Of a stretch of DNA of 40,087 bases, positions 26,346 through 34,943 are shown piece after piece. Below the pieces are notes generated by a model, which was not told the origin of the DNA, searched no databases, and saw nothing but the letters and a program-made list of their open reading frames with translations. Origin of the DNA: DASYPQ01 sp041488095 (GTDB taxonomy: Bacteria > Planctomycetota > UBA1135 > GCA-002686595); NCBI GenBank assembly GCA_041488095.1, contig JBGPOP010000040.1:1-40087 (forward strand). The letters are read 5' to 3'. A program made the position numbers and the translations under genes. Every line of letters starts with the position of its first letter. Within the stretch, counting starts at the first letter, position 1.

Positions 26346-27182
26346 TCACTTCGTCGGCTTGCCCTTCGCCGGCTTGTCCTTGCTTGGCTTCCCCTTGCTC
26401 TCCGCGAGCCAGTCGATGCCTTTCTTGATGACCGCGAACACGTCCCCGTGCCACCCGTGGCCGCCCTCGTAGGTCGTGAACTCGACGTTCGCGCCGTTCT
26501 TCTTCAGCTCGTCGCGCGCCTGCTCGGCCAACTTGAGCGGGCAGATTTGATCCTGAGGCGAGTGGAGGATGTAGAAGTTGCGCCCGGCGGCGTTCTTGCG
26601 CGGCGGCAGCTCGTCCGGCCTGTACACCGACATCGCGACGAACGAGCCCGTGACGCGCGACTTCGGCTCGAGAGCGAGCGTGTAGGCCGCCATCCCGCTC
26701 GAGGACCAGCTCAGCGTGTACACGAACTTCGGATCGAGCTTGCGCTTCTTGCCCAGGTCGTCGAGCACCGCGTCGAAGAGCTTCTCGGTCGGGAACTTCA
26801 TCTTCGGATAGGAGTTCTTCTCCGTCGGCCACACGTTCGTCTCGCCCTGCTTGTCGTCCCACTTCGGCGCGACGATCTGCGCGATCAGCCAGTCCTTGCC
26901 GAGCGCGTTCTCGCGGATCCTCCCGACGAACGGGGCGAACTCCGCGCTGCCATCGCCGCCCGGCATCACGACGAGGAGCCGCCAGCCCGCCGCGGGCTCC
27001 TTCACATCCTTCTCCGGCGCGTGCAGGAGATAGCGCTGGTTCGCATCGCCGCCGATGAGGATGTCCTCGGGCTTGGGTCCCGCGGCTTCGTCCTGAAGCG
27101 TCGGTGCCGGAGACAGCGTGAGCGCGGCCTTCGAAACGAGCAGGGACGTCGAGACGAGCAAGGTGCAGAGTGCTGCGGTCAT
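26346..27182 (-). CDS. Secreted alpha/beta-hydrolase, esterase-like
   Basis: 278 residues with a signal peptide. Fold markers are WRLLVVMPGGDGS (strand and oxyanion turn), the nucleophile elbow LSWSSSGMAAY, the acid in HSPQDQICP (D211) and the His in GGHGWHGD (H242). In the elbow both Gly of the usual G-x-S-x-G are Ser, with S160 the likely nucleophile. The last ~17 residues are a Lys/Pro-rich tail. GAGGAGG stands 7 nt before ATG 27182. Similar to polyhydroxyalkanoate-depolymerase or phospholipase/carboxylesterase relatives; substrate unknown. It converges on the HicB-like gene and lies 88 bp downstream of the DUF2459-like gene on the same strand. Confidence 0.8.
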   Translation of the reverse strand: MTAALCTLLVSTSLLVSKAALTLSPAPTLQDEAAGPKPEDILIGGDANQRYLLHAPEKDVKEPAAGWRLLVVMPGGDGSAEFAPFVGRIRENALGKDWLIAQIVAPKWDDKQGETNVWPTEKNSYPKMKFPTEKLFDAVLDDLGKKRKLDPKFVYTLSWSSSGMAAYTLALEPKSRVTGSFVAMSVYRPDELPPRKNAAGRNFYILHSPQDQICPLKLAEQARDELKKNGANVEFTTYEGGHGWHGDVFAVIKKGIDWLAESKGKPSKDKPAKGKPTK

Positions 27183-27270
27183 GGTCGAACCTCCTCGCGG
27201 ATCCGCGGATCCGTCCTGGGGTGCGCGATTCTAGCGTTCCTCCGCCGCGAGCGGACTGCGTGAGATGTCT

Positions 27271-27927
27271 TCAGCCCTGCGGCTTCTCCACGGCCAGTCC
27301 GAGGCGGATCGGGGCCCAGGAGACCGAGCAACCGAGCTCGCGCAGCCATCCCGTCACCTCGTCATGGCAATCGTGTAGGAACCAGAACCGGTCGGGGTGC
27401 TTCACGAACCACATGTCGTAGAGCCGGTTGAAGTGCGGCTCGCCGCCTGCGACGAACTCCGCGTCGAGCCGGGCGAGAAGCCTCCCCGCCGCCTCGCGCG
27501 GGACCCGGATCAGCGCGAGGCTCCCTGCGCCGTAGGTGTCCCCCATCGCGGCCAGGTCCTCGCCGCGGAGATAGCGGCGCCCGAGCGTCCCCTGATTCGG
27601 CCACAACACGGTCGCCGGCGCGCGCCACCACCCGTTCTTCGCGAGCGCGTACCAGTCCCAATCGCCATAGCCGTACTCGACCGTGCGGCCCTCGGAGCAC
27701 GGGAGCAAGAGGCCCGCGTGACGGCCGGTGGAGTACAGGCGCACCGTGATCGGGTCCTTCGCTCCCACGGGCGGTCGGACCGTCGACGCGCAGCCGGTCC
27801 AGAAGACCAGGCCGACGGCAGCGACCAGGAGCGAGAGCAGAGCGAGCCTTGTGCGTCTGGCAGCGATGAATGCGGTCCTCTCGACGAAGGAGGATACCGC
27901 CCTCGGCTCACTCCGCCGAGCAGCCAT
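27271..27927 (-). CDS. DUF2459-like lipoprotein
   Basis: 218 residues, with a basic N-terminus, a hydrophobic segment (about 28-43) and a lipobox FWTGC (Cys46). The mature part has STGRHAGLLLP, VEYGYGDWDWYALAK and HDCHDEVTGWLRELGC, matching the motif order of the DUF2459 family (histidine strand, acidic WGD-like block, late Cys). That family is sometimes annotated as urease-associated, but biological function is not established. The start at ATG 27927 is supported by a GGAG-like site very close to it. It is divergent from the glutamine synthetase-like gene, with 65 bp between start codons. Confidence 0.65.
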   Translation of the reverse strand: MAARRSEPRAVSSFVERTAFIAARRTRLALLSLLVAAVGLVFWTGCASTVRPPVGAKDPITVRLYSTGRHAGLLLPCSEGRTVEYGYGDWDWYALAKNGWWRAPATVLWPNQGTLGRRYLRGEDLAAMGDTYGAGSLALIRVPREAAGRLLARLDAEFVAGGEPHFNRLYDMWFVKHPDRFWFLHDCHDEVTGWLRELGCSVSWAPIRLGLAVEKPQG

Positions 27928-27992
27928 TCTCTCTCCGCCTGGAGCACGGCCACGTTTCCTTCGCTCCTCGGTGGGCGCTATCCTCCCGGTCG

Positions 27993-29372
27993 ATGACCCA
28001 GGTCGAGGGCATGCTCACCGTCGACGAGCTCAAGTCGCTCGTCTCCGCCGGCCAGATCGAGACCGTCCTCGTCGTCTTCACCGACGCTTACGGCCGGTTC
28101 CTGGGCAAGCGCTTCGACGCCGAGTTCTTCCTCGACGACGCGCTCGCGCACGGCGCGCACGCCTGCGACTACCTCCTGACCGTCGACATGGAGATGAGTC
28201 CCGTCCCGGGCTATCGCTTCGCAAGCTGGGAGAAGGGGTACGGCGACTTCCACCTCGTGCCCGACCTCGGGACGCTCCGCGTCGCGAGCTGGCTCGAGAA
28301 GACGGCGATGGTGATCTGCGACGTCGCCGACGAGAAGACCGGCAAGCCTGTGAGCGTCGCACCGCGCTCGATCCTCGGGCGTCAAGTGCAGCTCGCGGCG
28401 GAGTCCGGCTTCACGGCCATGGCGAGCTCCGAGCTCGAGTACTACCTCTTCCGCGATTCCTACCGCGACGCCGCGAGCAAGGGATACGCCGGCCTCGAGC
28501 CGATGGGTTGGTATCTCGAGGACTACCACATGCTCCAGGGCGCGCGCGAGGAGGGCTTCAACGCCACCGTGCGCCGCCACCTGAAGCGATCCGGCGTGCC
28601 GGTCGAGAACAGCAAGGGTGAGTGGGGCCTCGGCCAGCACGAGCTCAACGTGCGTTACACCGACGCGCTCGCGATGGCCGACCGCCACGGCGTGTTCAAG
28701 CAGTGCCTCAAGGAGACCGCCGACCGCCTCGGCATCAGCGTCACGTTCATGGCGAAGCTCGCCGCGGACCAGGCCGGTTCCTCCTGCCACATCCACATGA
28801 GCCTGTGGAAGGGCAAGAAAAGCGCGTTTCCAGGCGGGAAGAAGCTCGGTCCGATCGAGTGCAGCGACGTCTTCCGCTGGTTCCTCGGCGGCTGGATCGC
28901 GCACGCGAGCGAGGTCATGCCCTTCTACGCGCCGACGGTCAACAGCTACAAGCGCTACCAGGCTGCCTCGTGGGCGCCGACGCGTCTCGCGTGGAGCTAC
29001 GACAACCGCACCGCGGGTTTCCGCGTCGTCGGCAAGGGCGAGAGCCTGCGCATCGAGTGCCGCATCCCGGGCGCGGATTGCAATCCGTACCTCGCGTACG
29101 CCGCTGCGCTCGCGTCGGGGCTCGACGGCATCGAAAAGCGGATCGAGCCGCCGCCGATGTTCGAGGGCGACATGTACGCGGCCGAGAAGCTCCCGCGCGT
29201 GCCGGCGACGCTGCGCGATGCGACGGATCTGTTCGAGAGGAGCGCTCTGGCGAAGAAGGCTTTCGGAGCGGACGTCGTCGAGCACTACGCGCACTTCTTC
29301 CGCACCGAGCAGGCGGCGTACGACAAGGCCGTGACCGACTGGGAGCGGCAGCGGTACTTCGAGAGGATCTGA
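27993..29372 (+). CDS. Glutamine synthetase family protein (gamma-glutamylamide synthetase-like)
   Basis: 459 residues, ATP-grasp-like GS fold, which joins glutamate with ammonia or an amine. Visible motifs: SSELEYYLF with metal ligands E147 and E149, GQHELNV with E217, GSSCHIHMSLW with H266/H268, NRTAGFRVVG, and RIPGADCNPYLA. GSSCHIHMS and the overall divergence from classic GlnA suggest the branch that acts on polyamines or other amines (PuuA/GlnA3/GlnA4-like). ATG 27993 begins MTQVEGMLTVDEL; ATG 28011 is an alternative. It is followed 11 bp later by a PuuD-like hydrolase gene, which supports a gamma-glutamylated amine route rather than ammonia assimilation. Confidence 0.9.
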   Translation: MTQVEGMLTVDELKSLVSAGQIETVLVVFTDAYGRFLGKRFDAEFFLDDALAHGAHACDYLLTVDMEMSPVPGYRFASWEKGYGDFHLVPDLGTLRVASWLEKTAMVICDVADEKTGKPVSVAPRSILGRQVQLAAESGFTAMASSELEYYLFRDSYRDAASKGYAGLEPMGWYLEDYHMLQGAREEGFNATVRRHLKRSGVPVENSKGEWGLGQHELNVRYTDALAMADRHGVFKQCLKETADRLGISVTFMAKLAADQAGSSCHIHMSLWKGKKSAFPGGKKLGPIECSDVFRWFLGGWIAHASEVMPFYAPTVNSYKRYQAASWAPTRLAWSYDNRTAGFRVVGKGESLRIECRIPGADCNPYLAYAAALASGLDGIEKRIEPPPMFEGDMYAAEKLPRVPATLRDATDLFERSALAKKAFGADVVEHYAHFFRTEQAAYDKAVTDWERQRYFERI

Positions 29373-29383
29373 GGCTGGAAGAG

Positions 29384-30133
29384 ATGAACTCCTCCCCCCG
29401 CATCGGCATCACGACCTACGGCGTCAACGCCGACGGCCGCTTCACGCTCCCCGCCCGGTACGTCGAAGCGGTGCGGCGCGCAGGCGGGATCCCCGTGCTG
29501 ATCGCCCCCGGAGAGCCGCGCCTCGCCGAGCTCTCCGAGATGCTCGACGCGATCGTGCTGACCGGCGGCGCCGACATCGACCCGGCGCTCTACGGCGAAG
29601 AGCCCCATCCCGAGACCTACGGGATCGACTCGGCGCGCGACGAGACCGACCTCTCCCTCGCTCGGCGGGCGGTCGAGACGCGCACGCCGGCTTTGTGCAT
29701 CTGCCGCGGCATCCAGGTCTTGAACGTCGCGCTCGGCGGCACGCTGATCCAGCACCTGCCCGATGTCGTCGGCGAACGCGTGCCGCACAAGAAGACCGGC
29801 GGGTACGTGCCGCACGCCGTCCGCGTCGAGCGCGGCTCGCGCCTCGCGGAGATCCTCCGCGCGACGGATTCCTCGCCGGCGTCTTCGCATCACCAGGCGA
29901 TCGCCAAGGTGGGGACGGGCCTCGAGGTCGTCGCGCGGGCTCCGGACGGCACGATCGAGGCGGTCGAGATGCGCGAGCACCCGTTCCTCGTTGGCGTGCA
30001 GTGGCATCCCGAGCACACGGCGGGCGAGGACGAAGCGCAGCAGCGCCTGTTCGACGAGCTCGTCCGCGCGGCGCGGCAAGCGCGCGAGCGGCGTGGCAGC
30101 CCGGGCGGCGCGGTGACGCGAGGGAGAGCTTGA
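29384..30133 (+). CDS. Class I glutamine amidotransferase-like hydrolase (C26/PuuD-like)
   Basis: 249 residues. The fold is that of gamma-glutamyl hydrolases; PuuD releases glutamate from gamma-glutamyl-GABA. Nucleophile Cys is C107 in LCICRGIQ, with H208 and E210 in QWHPEHT completing the triad. LTGGADIDPALYG (59-71) is typical of this branch. The tail is Arg-rich. GGAAGAG lies close before ATG 29384. It is placed directly after the glutamine synthetase-like gene (11 bp) and overlaps the following SDR gene by 4 bp (TTGA), so translation is coupled. The substrate is inferred from context only. Confidence 0.9.
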   Translation: MNSSPRIGITTYGVNADGRFTLPARYVEAVRRAGGIPVLIAPGEPRLAELSEMLDAIVLTGGADIDPALYGEEPHPETYGIDSARDETDLSLARRAVETRTPALCICRGIQVLNVALGGTLIQHLPDVVGERVPHKKTGGYVPHAVRVERGSRLAEILRATDSSPASSHHQAIAKVGTGLEVVARAPDGTIEAVEMREHPFLVGVQWHPEHTAGEDEAQQRLFDELVRAARQARERRGSPGGAVTRGRA

Positions 30134-30906
30134 CGAGACTCTCGGGCAAGGTCGCGCTGATCACTGGCGCCGGCGGCGGCATCGGTGGCGAGTCGGCGCT
30201 GCTCTTCGCTGCGGAGGGAGCGAGCGTCGTGGTCGTCGACGTGAACGACACGGCCGGCGAGGAAACCGTCAGGCGCGTGAAGAAGTCCGGCGGCAAGGCG
30301 GCCTACGTTCGCGCCGACGTCTCGAAGGACGCCGACTGCGCGGCGATGGTGGCCTTCGCGGAGAAGACGTTCGGCAAGCTCGACGTCCTCTTCAACAACG
30401 CCGGGATCATGGACTCTGCCGACGACGACGCCATGAAGACGCCCGAGGCGGTGTGGGAGAAGACGATCGCGATCAACCTCAAGGGCGTGTTCCTCGGCTG
30501 CAAGCACGGCATCCCCGCGCTGCGCCGTGCGGGCGGAGGGTCGATCGTCAACACGGCGTCCTTCGTCGCGCTGCTCGGCGCGGCGACGCCGCAGATCGCC
30601 TACACCGCGAGCAAGGGCGGGCTCGTGTCGATGACGAGGGAGCTGGCGGTCATCCACGCGCGCGAGAAGATCCGCGTCAACGCGCTGTGCCCGGGGCCGC
30701 TGAAGACCGAGCTCCTGATGAAGTTCCTCGACACCGACGCCAAGAAGCAGCGGCGGCTCGTGCACATCCCGATGGGCCGCTTCGGCGAGGCGAAGGAGAT
30801 GGCGAAGGCCGCGCTCTTCCTCGCCAGCGATGACTCCTCCTACATGACGGGCGCGTCGCTCGTCGTCGACGGCGGCATCACGGCGGCGTACGTGACGCCG
30901 GAGTGA
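30130..30906 (+). CDS. Short-chain dehydrogenase/reductase (classical SDR)
   Basis: 258 residues. NAD(P)-binding motif TGAGGGIGG at 12-20, NNAG at 89-92 and catalytic S144, Y158, K162 (Y-T-A-S-K). The final FLASDDSSYMTGASLVVDGG is the normal classical-SDR ending. TTG 30130 is taken as start because it forms a TTGA overlap with the previous stop and has AGGGAG 4-9 nt before. D37-V-N-D after the second strand favours NAD over NADP. In this run of genes it may oxidise or reduce an alcohol or aldehyde from amine breakdown, but the substrate is unknown. Confidence 0.92.
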   Translation: MTRLSGKVALITGAGGGIGGESALLFAAEGASVVVVDVNDTAGEETVRRVKKSGGKAAYVRADVSKDADCAAMVAFAEKTFGKLDVLFNNAGIMDSADDDAMKTPEAVWEKTIAINLKGVFLGCKHGIPALRRAGGGSIVNTASFVALLGAATPQIAYTASKGGLVSMTRELAVIHAREKIRVNALCPGPLKTELLMKFLDTDAKKQRRLVHIPMGRFGEAKEMAKAALFLASDDSSYMTGASLVVDGGITAAYVTPE

Positions 30907-30925
30907 GACGGCAGGAGATCCTGAA

Positions 30926-31783
30926 GTGTCCGTGGCCGTGGGAATCCGCGTTCATGCGCTGGTGCTCGCGATCAGTGTCTCGGGATGCACGGCCATGAGC
31001 CGGGACTCGACACGAAATCGCAATCAGGACCTCCGAGGCATCCGCCTCGAGAACCTGACTTGGGTCGAGGCGGAGAAGGTGCTGACGCCCGACACCGTCG
31101 TCGTGATCCCGATCGGCGCGGAGTCGAAGGAGCACGGGCCCCATCTCAAGCTGAAGAACGACTTCATCCTCGCCGAGTACTTCGCGCGACGTGTGCTCGA
31201 ACAGGCCGACGTCGTCGTCGCGCCGACGATCAACTACCACTACTACCCGGCGTTCGTGGAGTATCCGGGCTCGACGACGCTCTCGCTCGAGACGGCGCGC
31301 GATCTCGTGGTCGAGGTGTGCGAGAGCCTCGCGCGGCACGGGCCGAAGCGGTTCTACGCGCTGAACACGGGGGTCTCGACGGTCCGAGCGCTCGCGCCCG
31401 CGGTCGAGAAGCTCGCGGCGGAGGGGATCCTCCTGCGGTTCACGGATCTGAAGTGCCTCGAGCCGATCGAGAAGGAGGTGTGCAAGCAGGGAGCGGGCTC
31501 GCACGCCGACGAGGGCGAGACGTCGATGCTGCTCTACATCGATCCGGCTTCGGTCGACATGAGCAAGGCCGTCAAGGATTGCGACACGGAGCACAAGGGC
31601 TCGCTCACGCGCGATCCTGCGAAGCCGGGCACGTACTCGCCGAGCGGGATCTGGGGCGATCCGACGCTCGCGACGCGGGAGAAGGGCGAGAGGCTGTGCG
31701 AGGGGTTCGTGAAGATCCTGCTCGAGGAGATCGAGGCGACGCGGAAGGCTCCGCTGCCTCCGGGCTCGTCGACCGCCAGGTAG
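30926..31783 (+). CDS. Creatininase-family lipoprotein
   Basis: 285 residues. The family includes creatinine amidohydrolase and relatives that open cyclic amides. Metal-site segment IPIGAESKEHGPHLKLKND and GSHADEGETSMLLY are present (metal residues include the K-E-H-G-P-H block, D79, and H/D/E of HADEGE). Unusually for a mostly cytoplasmic family it starts with a hydrophobic segment and a lipobox-like VSGC (Cys21), suggesting membrane anchoring outside the cytoplasm. GTG 30926 has AGGAG upstream; inner GTG codons are possible. It follows the SDR gene by 19 bp, hence in the same run. Substrate unknown. Confidence 0.85.
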   Translation: MSVAVGIRVHALVLAISVSGCTAMSRDSTRNRNQDLRGIRLENLTWVEAEKVLTPDTVVVIPIGAESKEHGPHLKLKNDFILAEYFARRVLEQADVVVAPTINYHYYPAFVEYPGSTTLSLETARDLVVEVCESLARHGPKRFYALNTGVSTVRALAPAVEKLAAEGILLRFTDLKCLEPIEKEVCKQGAGSHADEGETSMLLYIDPASVDMSKAVKDCDTEHKGSLTRDPAKPGTYSPSGIWGDPTLATREKGERLCEGFVKILLEEIEATRKAPLPPGSSTAR

Positions 31784-31843
31784 CTCAGGCTGGCGTATGC
31801 GACGGAGATCGCGCAGGTGACAGCGAGCGAGGCGATGAGCCGG

Positions 31844-32719
31844 TCAAAGCGTTTTCCACATCGCCGCCAGCTCGCCCGCGATCTCGTCCGTCACGTCGCT
31901 GTCGGTCCAGTAGCCGTCGTGCGAGAGCGGATTCCAGCTCGAGAGCAGTCCGCCCGCGTTGACCTGCTTGTCCTGGAGGATCGCGTCGCCGTAGAGCGGC
32001 TTCAGCGGATAGCCGATCACGTCGTCCTCGTCGAAGATGTTGATCCAGCCGCACCGCAGCCCGGGGTGCGCGTTGCGGAACGCGGGCGCGGGCACCTGGA
32101 TCGGCACGCCGAAGTCGGGGTGCTCGTAGCGCAGGCTCCACAGCGCGATCGGGCTGCCCATCGTGAACATCCACGCGAGCGTCTCCCCGCGCTCGAGCGG
32201 CGTGTTCCCGATCTTCGCGCGCACCGTCTTCGGCACGAGGTCGGACTTGTGCGCGGCGATGCGCTCGGGGCTCTTCTGCAAGTCGTAGAAATAGTTGCTC
32301 GCTATCACCGTCCCGAGGCTGTGGGCGATCACGACGAGAGGCAGGTCCGGCCCGGCTCTCTTCACGAGGTTCGCGAGCGCGTCCGCGAACCGGGCGTGCA
32401 CGTCACCGTAGACGTTGCTCTCGCCCGGGATCGGCTGGTACGCGATCGCGTCGGCGGCGAATTCGACCATGAAGCGCCGCAGCGAGAGGAAGTCGAGCTC
32501 GCCGCCGGAGAGGAGCTTGCCCCACAGGAGCGACTCCTTCGCCGCGAGCACGGGAGCCCAGTACACGGGCTGGAAGACCAGAGCGTTGCGCGCCGCGTCG
32601 CGCGAGATCTTGGCGGTGTCGGCGAAGCTCTTCACGATCTCCGCGGCCATCCCGTCCCAGAAGTTGGGTGCTTGCTTCCCGATACCGTGGACGATGGCGA
32701 CGGCGAGCTGCTTCGGCAT
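31844..32719 (-). CDS. Alpha/beta-hydrolase, lipase-like
   Basis: 291 residues, no signal peptide. The first strand VAIVHGIGKQ gives the oxyanion loop HGIG, and the nucleophile elbow is VVIAHSLGTVIASN. The late segment DEDDVIGYPLKPLYGD likely supplies the acid, and one of the following His residues (SHDGYW) the base. This resembles cytoplasmic lipase-like or chemotaxis-adjacent 'hydrolase of unknown function' proteins. GAGGAAG before ATG 32719 supports the start. It converges on the creatininase-family gene (60 bp) and is 115 bp downstream of the first repeat-protein gene. Confidence 0.78.
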   Translation of the reverse strand: MPKQLAVAIVHGIGKQAPNFWDGMAAEIVKSFADTAKISRDAARNALVFQPVYWAPVLAAKESLLWGKLLSGGELDFLSLRRFMVEFAADAIAYQPIPGESNVYGDVHARFADALANLVKRAGPDLPLVVIAHSLGTVIASNYFYDLQKSPERIAAHKSDLVPKTVRAKIGNTPLERGETLAWMFTMGSPIALWSLRYEHPDFGVPIQVPAPAFRNAHPGLRCGWINIFDEDDVIGYPLKPLYGDAILQDKQVNAGGLLSSWNPLSHDGYWTDSDVTDEIAGELAAMWKTL

Positions 32720-32834
32720 GGCGACTTCCTCACTGGGTCTAGGTCGGGAGTCTATCTCCCTGGACGTACGCGGCGATCGGCTGCGGCCCTCGAGCGCGAC
32801 CGCGTCTCAGGTTCTCCACGGGAGCGGCGGCATT

Positions 32835-34802
32835 TCAATCGTCATCCGTGAGGATGATCTCCCTCACCTCTCCTGCGTCGACGTCGATCTTCTTCTCGCG
32901 CTCACCGTCCAACCCCTGTACCCGCACCTGCATGATCAGGTGGCCGGCTGGGATGGCTTGGTCCGAGCTTGTGCCGCGCAGAAGGCCTTCGCTGGCGACC
33001 GCCACGCCATCGTCGAAGATCGTGAAACTCGCCAACGGATGCGCGCCTTCGTAGCGCATGCGCAGCATGGCTCCGGGCCCGACCGCGACGACGATGTCCG
33101 CGGTTTCCTCTCCGGCTTTCACGACGACGCTCTTCAGGATCCCGCCGCGCGGGCCGTCGGCGCGCACGCCGAGGTTGTACTTGCCGGGCTCGAGGTGCCC
33201 AATATGGAACGAGCCGTCGCCCTTGCTCCAATTCCCCACCCGCTCGTTGCTCCCGGCCTCGCAGGAGCTCAGCAGGATCTCGCCCGCGACCCCTGCTCCT
33301 GTCCTCGCGTCGACGACCCGACCGTTGAGGGCGCCGCCTGACTTCAACTGGAGCACGAGGCCCTCGTCGCCGGCCGTCGCGGCTACCGGATCGGAGGCTG
33401 CGACCCGATCGCCGCCGTTCATTCTTGGGGCGTCGTGTGCAACGACCCGGAATCTCGCCGACACGAGCGGCCCCACGCGGAAGCTGCCGTCCGCCGCCGT
33501 GAGCGTCGTGACCGGGACCGGATCGTCCTCGCGCGTGGCTTCGACCACAGCGTTAGCCATCGGCGCTCCGGTCAAGTCGAGAACGCTTCCGTGGATGTAG
33601 AGGTTGCGCTGAACGTGGAGGAGGAGGTCTTGGCGCTCTGAGTCAGGGGAGATCACGATCACCATCGGCTGCGCAGTCGCGTCTTCCACCGGTCCGGGGA
33701 AGAGGCCGGGTTGGGAAGGTCCGAGCCACCACGTCCCCGCGGGGATCTCCATCAAGGAAAAGCGGCCCGCGGCGTCCGTCCGGGCGCTAGCCAGGATCCC
33801 GCCGTCGTAAGTTTCGAGGACGGGCGGACGATCCGCGACGGCGCGCTCGATGAGGATGTCCAGCCCCGCGACGGGCTGATCGTCCTGATCGAGGACGGAG
33901 CCACGCACCTCGCACCCCATGCCAACTGGCCACTCGACCTCCTTCACCTCCCCGGACTGGAAAGTCAAGGGGTCCATCTTCGTCATCCGATGTCGCCCAC
34001 CCGGCGACAGAACGACCCGCACGAGGATGTCGACGGGGAGATCGATCAGCTTGCAGCGGCCACTCGCGTCCGTCTCCGCTCCCCAACCCGGAGCCAGCGA
34101 TTCGTCGATGTCCTCGAACGAGTAGATCTTGGGCTGCGCGATATGCCACGGATCGACCGTGAGCCAGATGTGGGCGCCTGGGATCGGGTTCCCACCCGGT
34201 TCGAGCACTCGGGCTCTCAGCGTCGCGCCGTGCGCGAGCAGGATCTCCTGCGCGGTCTCGCGCGTGCCATGGCCGTCGAGAAGGTTGACTAGGCAGGGCT
34301 CGAAGCCCGCCACCTCGACGCGCAGGAGCGCGCCGGTCCGCGAAGCGAGCGGGATGTCGAAGAAACCCTGGGCGTCGGTCCTTGCCTCGGATGTCCCCAC
34401 CGTGTCCGCATCGTCCTTCTTTACGCGGTCCTTCATCGCGTGCGTCGCGCCGAATGACGCATGATGTCGGACGAGGCGAACGCGCGCCGCGGCGATGGGC
34501 GACCGATCGCCTCGGACGAGGACGCGTCCGAAGAAGTGCTCGCCCTCGCTCGCGCTCAAAACCGCGGGAGCTGGCGGCTGCTGCGCCGCCGGCGCGGCGA
34601 CGCTGCGCCCGACGGTCTCCTCGGAAGCCGCGGCTTCGGCCAGCTCGGAAGCGAGATCTGACGAGGGCGACTGCCGGGCAGGTGGCGGAGCCTCTGCATT
34701 CGGGCTCGCGGCCGGAGACTTCTCCTGAGTCTTCGTGATGAAGAGGAGCACGAGCACTCCCGAGGCGACGATCGCCAAGAGGACCGCAGCTCTCCTCGAC
34801 AT
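32835..34802 (-). CDS. Membrane-anchored carboxypeptidase-regulatory-like repeat protein A
   Basis: 655 residues. An N-terminal transmembrane segment (AAVLLAIVASGVLVLLFI) is followed by a Pro/Ala/Glu-rich linker of about 60 residues, then at least five repeats of carboxypeptidase-regulatory-like type, each opening with a strand such as FGRVLVRGDRSPIAAARV, LRARVLEPGGNPIPGAHI, VRGSVLDQDDQPVAGLDI, IHGSVLDLTGAPMANAVV or LNGRVVDARTGAGVAGEI. It has no catalytic domain; likely a structural or adhesive surface protein, which is inference. ATG 34802 is preceded by AAGGAG and GAGAGG. It is a tandem paralog of the next gene upstream, and 85 bp before its start there is a remnant of the aldehyde dehydrogenase end. 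Confidence 0.82.
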   Translation of the reverse strand: MSRRAAVLLAIVASGVLVLLFITKTQEKSPAASPNAEAPPPARQSPSSDLASELAEAAASEETVGRSVAAPAAQQPPAPAVLSASEGEHFFGRVLVRGDRSPIAAARVRLVRHHASFGATHAMKDRVKKDDADTVGTSEARTDAQGFFDIPLASRTGALLRVEVAGFEPCLVNLLDGHGTRETAQEILLAHGATLRARVLEPGGNPIPGAHIWLTVDPWHIAQPKIYSFEDIDESLAPGWGAETDASGRCKLIDLPVDILVRVVLSPGGRHRMTKMDPLTFQSGEVKEVEWPVGMGCEVRGSVLDQDDQPVAGLDILIERAVADRPPVLETYDGGILASARTDAAGRFSLMEIPAGTWWLGPSQPGLFPGPVEDATAQPMVIVISPDSERQDLLLHVQRNLYIHGSVLDLTGAPMANAVVEATREDDPVPVTTLTAADGSFRVGPLVSARFRVVAHDAPRMNGGDRVAASDPVAATAGDEGLVLQLKSGGALNGRVVDARTGAGVAGEILLSSCEAGSNERVGNWSKGDGSFHIGHLEPGKYNLGVRADGPRGGILKSVVVKAGEETADIVVAVGPGAMLRMRYEGAHPLASFTIFDDGVAVASEGLLRGTSSDQAIPAGHLIMQVRVQGLDGEREKKIDVDAGEVREIILTDDD

Positions 34803-34886
34803 GGCTTCACCTCTCCTTCAGCGCGCCTTACCCCCCCGACCCGCGAAAGTTGCCATCTGCGAGCCCGTTCCGACTCAAAGGGGCTC

Positions 34887-34916
34887 TCAGCTCCTGAAGT
34901 GGATGCTCTTCCTCCG
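34887..34916 (-). repeat. 30-bp repeat, remnant copy of aldehyde dehydrogenase 3' end
   Basis: Thirty bases identical to 37288-37317, where they encode the last nine residues and stop of the aldehyde dehydrogenase (RRKSIHFRS-stop). This copy is intergenic: it lies 84 bp before the start of repeat protein A, and the functional copy lies 85 bp before the start of repeat protein B. The match ends abruptly on both sides. Interpreted as the scar of the tandem duplication that created the paralogs. Confidence 0.8.
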
Positions 34917-34943
34917 GAAAGTCTAGCGCGAGCGCGCCGTGGC

